Assembly (NCBI RefSeq): GCF_031877795.1 | Contig: NC_133938.1 | Coordinates: 16,772,920 to 16,836,919, forward strand | Source: Strix aluco | Lineage: Eukaryota > Chordata > Aves > Strigiformes > Strigidae | DNA length: 64,000 nucleotides | Direction of reading: 5' to 3' | Shown: positions 55,736 to 64,000 of the stretch, piece after piece | How the letters are laid out: each line of letters opens with the position of its first letter | Numbering within the stretch: the stretch's first letter is position 1 | Program-made: the position numbers and the translations under genes | The notes under the pieces: generated by a model | Told to the model about the DNA's origin: nothing | The model's database searches: none | The model's input: the letters and a program-made list of their open reading frames with translations, nothing else

Positions 55736-57542
55736 GTAAGTGCCGCGGCGCTGCCCGGACCGGGCCGGGGGGAGGAAGAGGAGGAGGAGGAGGAGGAGGA
55801 GGAGGGAGGCGGCGGCGCGGGGGGCTCCGCTCCGCTCCCGGCGCTCACCGGCCGCCGCTCTGCTCCGCTCCGCAGGCTCTGGGCTCGCCCTGCCCCGCCG
55901 TCTGCCAGTGCCCGGCAGCCGTGCCGCAGTGCGCCCCGGGCGTGGGGCTGGTGCCCGACGGCTGCGGCTGCTGCAAGGTCTGCGCCAAGCAGCTGAACGA
56001 GGACTGCAGCCGGGCGCAGCCCTGCGACCACACCAAGGGGCTGGAGTGCAACTTCGGCGCCAGCCCCGCCGCGCTGAAGGGCATCTGCAGAGGTAAGCGG
56101 CTCGCCCCCCGCCTCCCCCGGGGAAAAGCCCCGGTCCCCGTAGTGCCGAAGTTTAGTAATTTCGAGTCCATGTATGGTTATGCTTTGTTGTTGGTAGCTT
56201 GGCAGAAAGGCACATGACTTCAGCAGTCTGGAATGCGATTCAGTATGTCTGGGCTCCGCTAAACGCACATAAGGAAAAGTGATTCCTGACTAACTTATTG
56301 TTCTGGCCCCGCGTCTCCGGGGGATTGTAGGGAGCTCCGCCGTAAATTGAATTTAACAGACCAGCAAATACCTGCGCTTAAACCAGCGACTCCCGCCGCT
56401 GACTTCCCTCCTTTCCCTCTCTGTTGATCTCTGCAGCGCAGTCCGAGGGCAGACCGTGTGAATACAACTCCAAAATCTACCAGAACGGCGAAAGCTTCCA
56501 GCCGAACTGTAAACACCAGTGTACGTGCATAGATGGAGCTGTGGGCTGCATCCCGCTCTGCCCGCAGGAGCTCTCCCTTCCGAACCTGGGCTGTCCCAGC
56601 CCCAGGCTGGTCAAAGTCCCCGGGCAGTGCTGCGAAGAGTGGGTCTGCGATGAAAGCAAGGATGCGCTGGATGAGCTGGAAGGCTTCTTCAGCAAAGAGT
56701 TCGGCCTGGATGATTCCGAAGGCGAGCTAACCAGGAACAATGAGCTAATTGCCATTGTGAAAGGAGGCCTGAAAATGCTACCTGGTGAGTATGGGCTAAT
56801 CTGTGTGACAGCGGCAGTTAAGGAGGAGGGAGGAGGCGGGAGGATGGCCACACGCTCCTTAGACCCCGGTGGAAAGAAAGTAAACCCAGTGAGAGGACAT
56901 ATTTAGGCTAAGTCCTCCTTTTCTTTTCCAGTTTTTGGATCTGAGCCACAAAGCCGAGCTTTTGAGAATCCCAAATGCATTGTGCAAACAACCTCCTGGT
57001 CCCAGTGCTCAAAGACGTGTGGAACTGGCATCTCCACAAGGGTTACCAACGACAATCCCGACTGCAAGCTCATCAAAGAGACCAGGATATGTGAAGTGAG
57101 GCCATGTGGCCAGCCTAGCTATGCCTCCCTAAAGGTAAATACAGACTCTTTAGTGCTCCTCTTCTTTCCAAACTGCTTTGGGTAGAGGGTGAAGGCTGGA
57201 GAAGAATCTCCTGCTAATAACATCATTGCCTCTCCTTTACAGAAGGGGAAAAAATGTACCAAGACTAAGAAGTCCCCATCCCCAGTGAAGTTTACTTACG
57301 CCGGATGTTCCAGCGTGAAGAAGTACCGCCCCAAGTACTGCGGCTCCTGCGTGGATGGCAGGTGCTGTACGCCCCAGCAGACCAGGACTGTCAAGATCAG
57401 ATTCCGCTGCGATGATGGGGAAACCTTCACCAAGAGCGTCATGATGATCCAGTCCTGCCGGTGCAACTACAACTGTCCGCATGCAAATGAAGCTTATCCC
57501 TACTACAGATTAGTCAATGACATTCACAAATTTAGGGACTAA
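55676..57542 (+). CDS. CCN1: CCN1 (CYR61/CEF-10) matricellular protein, complete five-exon gene
   Basis: Join of 55676-55735, 55876-56092, 56437-56784, 56932-57134 and 57243-57542, 1128 bases, 375 residues plus TAA. All four introns (140, 344, 147 and 108 bases) are GT-AG. CCN1 is a secreted, heparin- and integrin-binding protein of the extracellular matrix that promotes adhesion, migration, angiogenesis and senescence. Order: signal peptide (about 1-23/24), IGFBP domain (exon 2), VWC domain (exon 3), acidic hinge, TSP1 (exon 4) and CTCK (exon 5). The mature part has 12+10+6+10 = 38 cysteines, the CCN family complement. The length equals what I recall for chicken CEF-10. Nothing is truncated or frameshifted. 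Regulation looks immediate-early: CArG/TATA promoter, TEAD site, AU-rich 3' UTR and short introns. Confidence 0.97.
55771..55809 (+). repeat. GGA-rich microsatellite in CCN1 intron 1
   Basis: About ten GGA/GAA-type triplets in a 140-base intron. The repeat is intronic, though an open frame runs through it. It could vary in length between individuals. Confidence 0.9.
55876..56092 (+). CDS. CCN1: CCN1 exon 2: IGFBP domain
   Basis: Acceptor CGCAG at 55871-55875, donor AGAG|GTAAGC. It encodes residues 21-92 plus one base of codon 93. Twelve cysteines and the hallmark GCGCCxxC (here GCGCCKVC) define the insulin-like growth factor binding protein domain. The same exon-domain arrangement is found in all CCN genes. 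Confidence 0.95.
56437..56784 (+). CDS. CCN1: CCN1 exon 3: VWC domain and hinge
   Basis: Acceptor CTGCAG at 56431-56436, donor CCTG|GTGAGT. It encodes residues 93-208 plus one base. The von Willebrand type C domain has ten cysteines. The [10 protein letters not shown] segment includes Asp125, which in human is required for binding integrin alpha-v beta-3. An acidic, cysteine-free hinge (about 168-207) follows and is the protease-sensitive, most variable part of CCN proteins. Confidence 0.95.
56932..57134 (+). CDS. CCN1: CCN1 exon 4: thrombospondin type 1 repeat
   Basis: Acceptor TTTTCCAG, donor AAAG|GTAAAT. It encodes residues 209-276. The TSP1 motif WSQCSKTCG (231-239), with six cysteines, is intact; in the family it binds integrin alpha-6 beta-1 and heparan sulfate. 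Confidence 0.95.
57243..57542 (+). CDS. CCN1: CCN1 exon 5: C-terminal cystine knot (CTCK) and stop
   Basis: Acceptor TTTACAG. It encodes residues 277-375 and TAA. Ten cysteines form the cystine knot. The Lys-rich [11 protein letters not shown] stretch at the start, which spans the exon 4/5 junction, is a heparin-binding segment in the family. The protein ends in NDIHKFRD. Confidence 0.95.
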   Translation, partial: KGKKCTKTKKSPSPVKFTYAGCSSVKKYRPKYCGSCVDGRCCTPQQTRTVKIRFRCDDGETFTKSVMMIQSCRCNYNCPHANEAYPYYRLVNDIHKFRD

Positions 57543-58185
57543 GTTGTGTTGGGGGTGGGATGCTAAACAGAATTTTGAAGTAATCAGCCATGGAGAAAGG
57601 ACCTTTGACGGAAATGGTGCCTTGCCCATTTGAGGGCAACATTGAGATGTTACAAGAGTGCACTGTGCAACTGGACACTAATGCAACAGATTTAAGCATA
57701 CTTAAAGCTTCATAGTACTGGAGCATCTTTACTGCTTCTTTTTGGAGCACCTTATCTAATTATATACTGTTTTCTGTTTGTAAGTGATCAGATAAATGTT
57801 TTGTTCCGGTTATGAAAACTTCTTCTATCCTGTTCAATTTAACACTATGCTTCTCCCCCTCCCTCCCATCTTCTCCCACCCTTTCCCAACCAAGTTGGAA
57901 GTTACATTCCTTCCTGAGGTGGGCACTTGTGGGGTGTTCACAGTGGCAGCTATTATGTACCAACTAGTTTAATGGCAAACAGAAATCAGTTGTTTTAAAG
58001 CTGAGTATTTTATTTATCAAACTGTAGCTTTTTGTGTTTTTCTTTGAGTTTTTTTTTTTTACCCCTTCCAGCCCCTGTAATACTGGAATAAGTTGTAAAT
58101 GATTTTAATTTTATATTCAATGAATTAAAAGAATTTATTTATGGAATTAATCATTTAATAAAGAAATATTTACCTAACTACCCTT
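57543..58185 (+). other. CCN1: CCN1 3' UTR with AU-rich elements
   Basis: About 640 bases between the stop codon and the predicted cleavage site. ATTTA pentamers occur at 58012-58016, 58133-58137, 58137-58141 (overlapping as ATTTATTTA), 58153-58157 and 58168-58172, the last beyond the polyadenylation signal. Such elements shorten mRNA life in immediate-early transcripts. Confidence 0.8.
58157..58162 (+). terminator. CCN1: CCN1 polyadenylation signal AATAAA
   Basis: A canonical AATAAA about 615 bases after the stop codon; cleavage is expected some 10-30 bases downstream. I saw no earlier exact AATAAA in the UTR. Confidence 0.8.
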
Positions 58186-58189
58186 AGTA

Positions 58190-61100
58190 GAGCATTCTGA
58201 TAGGCAACAGACTTAAATGCAGCACATGCAAGAGCCTTCTGTGAAAGCTTAGATTCTTTGAAAATTAAAACAAGCTCTACTACAGATGCAGCAATGTACT
58301 AGAAAGCCAAGTCTAATTTCTTGGGTAAATGATGTTTTTGAAGTGGTGTATGCAGTCTGCAACCCCCCACTCTAGAAAGTATATACAGAAAAAGCTGCTT
58401 GGCAGCGAAAGCAAATGTTTGATAGAGAGACTGAAATGTTAATTAGACTGTCAGATTATTCAAACTGTCCTGGAATTTGCAACATAAGGTACTTCATTAG
58501 AATGCAGTGCATGCATGGTAATGTTGAACATCGGGGTGGAAGTGGTCGTCAGGTCTCACATATTTCAGTGGCTGCTTTTTGCAAATTAATACATTTCTGT
58601 GGCAGAAGAATGTTTCCTACAGTCTGCAGGAGGTAGTTTGCTTTCACTAAATTCAAATTAAATGAGCTTGAAGCAATGACTTTTGTTAATCCTAATAACC
58701 CAGTGATGAAAAGTAAACATACTGTTAACAGGAGAAGAATGTGAGGAATTTCAAGTACTTCTCCAATAGAGTAAAAGGCAAAGCAGCTACTCTTTTCCCC
58801 ACCTCCCCACTTTTTAAATATGTAAGTACACTTCATACTGTGGGACACAGATGACATCTGGCTAACCAAGGGAGTTGTAAGCTAGCTAGCTGGCATGCGG
58901 TAAGAAAATGACATTTAAAAAATGAACTAGAGGAGGATCTGAGAAAGCATCAAACATTTGTATTGTTCTGGTCAGCATAAAGCTGCTCTACAGATAAGAC
59001 TGAAAGGAAACCGACAAGGGTTTTTTTTTTTGCCCTCCTTGTGACCGGTTAGTTCTCTGGCAAAACATCCTCCCATAAAGCTACTTCTCGTAAAAATACG
59101 GAGACCGATTTTGAGGTTTTGGAATTGTGAAGGGGTTGTACCCAGTGTCACATAGTTAGATGTAAAGTGGTTAAGAGTCAACTTTTTATTAGACATAACT
59201 ATTTCAATAAAATAAATGGCCAAATATCTCAGAAGCTCATCTCTGGCAGCTAATGCTTTGCCTGAGAAATTACAGCCATCTCTCTTCTGCTCAGTCAAGT
59301 TCTCTTCCCCCAAGGCATTCAAAACTTGAGCTGTTTTGGAATTCACCACCTGGCCACCAGTCTCTGCTCTACCTAAACTTGTCTGTACAATATTTGTTGA
59401 CAGGAAAGGTGTAAAAATGCAGTGAAGTGCTTTTGCTTGGCTTCTACTCATATCTAGCACAGAACATTTCACTGCATCAGCCACTCACTGAGAAATCGTC
59501 AGGTTTAGATGTTGGGTTATTGCACAGAGAGAGGAAGAGGCATACACTGCTCGCAGACACACAGCAGCTGCCTGCGCATTCCCCACCACCCCCACTGTCA
59601 CTTATACTTGAATAACACCCATCTTCAAACCAATGTAAGTAACAGCCCTGAAAAGTTACATACACGTGTAACTATACTGTGCATAGACTGTATGTCTGTA
59701 ACGCACACCATACACAAATCAAAGTGGCCCTCCCAACACCTGCCTAAAGCGTGGCTCTACCCAGGCCCTGGATTTTACAACTTGCACATTGGGCTTTCCA
59801 TGTTTCATCAAGTAGAGGGATGGCTCTGTAATCTGCTCACTAGAAAAATGTACTGTTGGGAGAATAAGGGCTGCAGGAGCAGATCATGCAAACATAAGCA
59901 TAAAATATACTAAATGAAATTATCCTGCTATAAAGAGAAGGAATGAACCCCACTGAAATGAACCACAAGTCTTTGAGGGCTGGGATCTCACACCAACTGA
60001 TTATCATCCATATAGTCCTCACTTTTTGCATTCCACAATCACATGGCAAAGCTACTAAAATCCACAATTCCCAATACTATAAAAAGAATTGGTGTCATTT
60101 TTTGTGTATCATCTTTGCACTTGCTTTGAAATCTTTATATCTGTTGTTCCAGCAGAAAAAACCCTAAATACTAGGCATGAAAATATAAGTGATAAAAGCA
60201 CAGGTTCCTTTAAGTGTGATGAGCAGGGCTTACAGGTAAGGTTAATGAGCACAACTATGATTTTATTTCTTGGTCAAAAACTAAGATATCCACATCCTTC
60301 TTCAAGGTGAATACTAATAGATGAGGAGTTAGGAACATCATAGATAACGTACACGACAAAGCAGTAAGTTGTCAGCTCATTTCAATGCCAGGCCATCAAG
60401 CAGTTCAAACCCTGAAAATAAAGCCACCTGTGCCCCATGGAGCTCCTCTGAGCAGGGAGACCCCAGGAGACCCCCATGCTTCTCTGGGGAGCCCTGGCAC
60501 CCCAGAAGAGCCAGCAGCACCACTGAAGCCTGTGGGCTCATGTTTCAGCACCGTCCTCTCCGCAGCAGCCCCTGCTGCAGCCGTCCCACCTCTCCCCTCT
60601 CATGTCTGACCCTGGTCCTTTGCATGTTTATTTTTAAGCGGCTCCAATCTGTCACACCAGCCCCCCACCCAGCTGTCCGGGTGCAAGTGCTGGGGTCACC
60701 CGAGGATGGCGAGTGGTGGCACGGGGCAGTTTGCTGAATCTGGTGCTGCCGCCAAAAGGAGCATCTGTCAAACTACACTTCAGGACTGAAGGAACGTGTA
60801 GTCTTGTATTCAGTGCACTTACTTATGAGGGTTTGATGGTGGTAGCCACTATAATATCACGGTTATATATAAAATCTTCCCTACTAATGAAGGCAACACA
60901 GTGAAGACAAAGTTTCTGCTTCCTTCAGTGCTGCATCACAGGAAACAAAAGCAGGAATATGCAGAAAACAGACTTCCATGATTACATTAAATCCTCTCTC
61001 ATGGGATGCTGCTAGCTCACTCTCCTGAATGAGCAGCAGATGGAGGAAAAGCTAACATCTTACCGACAGTGGGACAGACAAGCTATGAATTAACCCTCGC

Positions 61101-64000
61101 TGATCCGTGAGAACCTCTCCACTCCGTATCTAAATTACTGCGGAGCCCATGGCAGAGCAGTCCCCACCGGGCTGCCTGACCCTCCAGTGGACATCTGGGA
61201 ATCAGGCCCATCTCCCCGCTACTGGTGGGAAGCCGGTGGGCTGCGCAGGAACAGGCAGAGACAGTGTGGATCAGTGGGGTTGCCAGGGGAGGATCTCCAG
61301 TGCTTACAGCCCATTGAAGGTGAATGAATCCCCCCCAGGTCTTGAGGACTGAAACAAAGTTTGCAGTAGGCCGTCGTTCGGCCAGAAGCAGTTAAATGTG
61401 TCACAGCAGAGGCTTGCTCTTGCCCGATGCTCGCCCTTCTGAAAAATCCTGCAGAAAAGTAGTTTGATGCATGTGTGCATTTTAGTTTACTCCTGTTTAA
61501 TCAGTGGAACTATTTCCATGCAGTGCCCAGAGTGCTCAGCACGCTGCAAGGGAAGGTTGGGTAGTTTTATTGTCTGCTCTGCCTCAAGCCTGTTTTTCCA
61601 TCTTGACATGTCCCCGTTTTCATCTTCATGGTTTTTTTTCTCCACATTACACAGCCATGTATAAAATAGCTCATAGAAATGTGGAGGTACCACGGTGAAA
61701 GCAATAACTTACAAATAGCTTTGGAGATACCTATAAACACATTTCAACTCATGAATGACTGAACTGCACTGAACTGCAGTGAGATTTATTGTCTAGAAAA
61801 TATAAATCCTGTAAAAGAAGACTTCAACCAACAAAATGATACAATAAGCATCTGTCTGTATTATCCTGTAAAGACCAAACACCAAGAAACTGAATAGATG
61901 GTATCCGGTATGCTATGATTTTTTTCCCCCCAGAAAAACTAGAGCTATGACTTCTACATACACAATTTATATTGGAGAAGTTCCTGAAAGACCCCACGGC
62001 ACCATTCACATAAGCAACTTTATTTGTCTTGAAATACAACCACTTACGGCATGGAATGTAGCAACTGTCCAGGAAGAAAAGATTACACAAGATTTTGTAA
62101 GGTTGTCATTTACCAGGCAAGAAATTTAAAGGTAGGGTGCATAGATTTGCCAGATTGGAATCTAGCTAGGACACGTACATTAACAGCTTAACGTCATGAT
62201 GAATGGCGTTTCAGTAAGAATGAAGGGACTCCATTATAAGCAACAGCTAAACAGTCAGCAGTGTAGTCCAGCAATATTTTGAGAATCCTGGTTGAACACC
62301 AGATCAAAAGAAGCCCAGTATATTGACTGAGTCAAACACCAGTTTCTCCGAAGCTACTGATTTCCTTCAGCATCTCAAACCAACCAGGTTAGATCCTAAT
62401 TAGTTGATGAATTTGACAAAATCAGACATCAAGATGTTGATGCTGTAAAACCAGCAAGCCTATTAAGGAGAACTTAAACCGGGAAAACATATTTTACTCT
62501 GCAGAAGCACATACTTGTGCTGTAGTGGAACAACCCCATTAAAATCAATATGCATGCCCAAGCACAGCTGAAAATAGAGGTAGGAAAAGAGATCAACAAA
62601 GAGATACCACTGAAAAGTTTAGATATGAAAGTGATGGGGACTTCTCAGGCAAGCTTTTAACGCCACCCATTTCTCTTCTTCCTGCATATCTACACCTCAT
62701 CCACCAACTTCATTTTTACCTCACTTGGGCATATCTCTACTCCCTATTGGAACTCTTGGCAAAATGGACAAGTTCTGGGGCTACAATACAATTCAGCGGA
62801 AAACCTTGCAGCAAGGAGTGGAAAGGCGATAGCAGCTTTCACAGTCACTTCTTCCTCCTTCTTGAAGCAGAACTGGGATGATAGGAAGAAAGTGGCAATG
62901 TGATTTTAAAACCACTTTTGCTTTCTCCACCAGGCAGGATCCTGCAGGAACCAGCCAGCTCCCAGCGTGGTAATTTGTTCTCTAAATCAAGACTCCCTCT
63001 CCTCTCTCATTTTTATCCCCGCTGCTTTGGCAGATTATTTTTAACCCATTCTGATTTGTTATGCAACCCCATGAACGGCTGTACTGATGCAACTGATGCA
63101 AAAAAAAGCCTCATGCAAAAGGATTAGATAAATATGAGGACTACTGTGCCAGTTAAAAAAAACAAACAAAACAAAACCTCACTGTTTCTATCACTAATAG
63201 CAGCCAGTAAGTCCACAAAGACTTCCCCTTGCCCCAAAGGTAGGCAAGGCTCTAGTGGCTTTCCATATTTTATCACTCTATTGTTTTTTCCTGCCAAAAA
63301 GCCTACTACAGTAAGATAGCCTGGAAATGCTTTTCGTCAGGAAAAGTTAGCAGTGGTGAAATCAGGCCAAGCCAGTGGAACTTTGCTTCCAAAACAAAAA
63401 AAATGTTAAAATGCAGAGCCAATGAGGGAAAGAAGCTCTTGCAATAGAAGCATCATTAGAGCTAAGTCACTGTCCGATGGGTCACTGAGACCCAGGCAGG
63501 ACACAGTGGGAACACATTCCTGTTATCAAATCACAGACAGGCAGCAAAACAACTATCCTTGTTTTTCCTGGTTTTACATGTCATCTGCAACTTCCCTTTC
63601 AGTTTCAGTATTTATTTCAAGTTGTTTTTGCTGCCATTTCTTGTTTGTCTTGCATACATGTGACTTCCTTCCATTTCACCACAAATTTCCACCAAATAAA
63701 ACCATATGCACTGCCATAGCAACATTTTAATACAAACACAGGGTAATCTTTGTTCACTGAAATACACAGTTCATTTTTTTTTTTGTCTTATTAACAGAAC
63801 CTGCATCTGCATACAGTTTAACTAATGTCATAGCAACAACATAAACACAAATTCAAGATATTTTTTCCTTTGGAGGGAGGAAGAATAAATATTTTCAGGA
63901 AAAGAGTGTGGGACTTCAGAAAGCAAAATGAAGTGTTTGTGACCAAATATGGCCTGAAGTTACATCATCACAGCTCTGTATTTACTCTTTGAAAGCCTGC
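58190..64000. other. Downstream intergenic DNA
   Basis: No gene is recognised to the right of CCN1. Open frames are under 171 codons and match nothing I know. Sequence is AT-rich with short poly(T) runs (59020-59031) and a GC-richer patch at 60420-60720. A 12-bp palindrome AGCTAGCTAGCT lies at 58880-58891. In mammals the next gene downstream (ZNHIT6) is tens of kb away. Confidence 0.55.
63943..63952 (+). promoter_or_regulatory. Perfect CArG box CCAAATATGG downstream of CCN1
   Basis: The same ten bases as the distal CArG at 54677, about 5.8 kb beyond the CCN1 polyadenylation signal and at the right edge of the window. A role as a 3' SRF enhancer is possible but untested. Confidence 0.3.

Noticed and set aside
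53144-56268. Very long minus-strand frames (282 and 512 codons) in and upstream of CCN1
   Set aside because: Low-complexity Arg/Pro/Ala/Gly translations typical of GC-rich DNA; the 512-codon frame is antisense to CCN1 exons 1 and 2 and has no family resemblance.
34175-62334. Many AP-1 sites (34175, 35536, 37144, 43254, 44519, 48494, 62328)
   Set aside because: TGAGTCA/TGACTCA is expected about once per 8 kb; the number seen is near chance, so no AP-1 enrichment is claimed.

Overview
The window is vertebrate nuclear DNA from a bird, most likely a galliform close to chicken. It carries several CR1 LINE fragments and no visible Alu, L1 or bacterial gene content. The one complete gene encodes a 375-residue CCN1 (CYR61) protein, the length I recall for chicken CEF-10. 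I could not run an alignment, so the species call is an inference.

Layout. (1) 1-15276 is most of, or part of, the first intron of DDAH1, which is transcribed leftward and leaves the window at its left edge. It holds CR1 remnants. (2) 15277-15582 (minus) is the first coding exon of DDAH1 (dimethylarginine dimethylaminohydrolase 1). It sits in a CpG island (about 14960-16060) with a purine-rich leader and three CCAAT boxes upstream. (3) 16061-53186 is a roughly 37-kb stretch between the genes with no protein gene I recognise. It contains CR1 fragments, ancient SINE remnants, microsatellites, one possible non-coding exon and several possible regulatory clusters. (4) 53187-54150 is a second CpG island with two consensus minus-strand splice donors, a plausible distal alternative first exon for DDAH1. 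(5) 54150-58180 (plus) is the CCN1 promoter and the whole CCN1 gene: five exons with the IGFBP, VWC, TSP1 and CTCK domains on separate exons, and an AU-rich 3' UTR. (6) 58190-64000 is downstream intergenic DNA with no recognised gene.

Biology. The two genes lie head to head. DDAH1 hydrolyses methylated arginines that inhibit nitric oxide synthase. CCN1 is a secreted matricellular protein and a classic immediate-early, serum- and YAP/TEAD-responsive gene. The sequence supports that regulation: the CCN1 TATA box lies inside a perfect CArG (SRF) box, a second perfect CArG lies about 0.9 kb upstream, an M-CAT (TEAD) site lies about 120 bp upstream of the predicted start site, and the 3' UTR carries ATTTA motifs.

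I found no CRISPR array, phage, operon, RNA operon or intact endogenous retrovirus. The strongest leads are regulatory and transcript-structure features rather than a new protein system.
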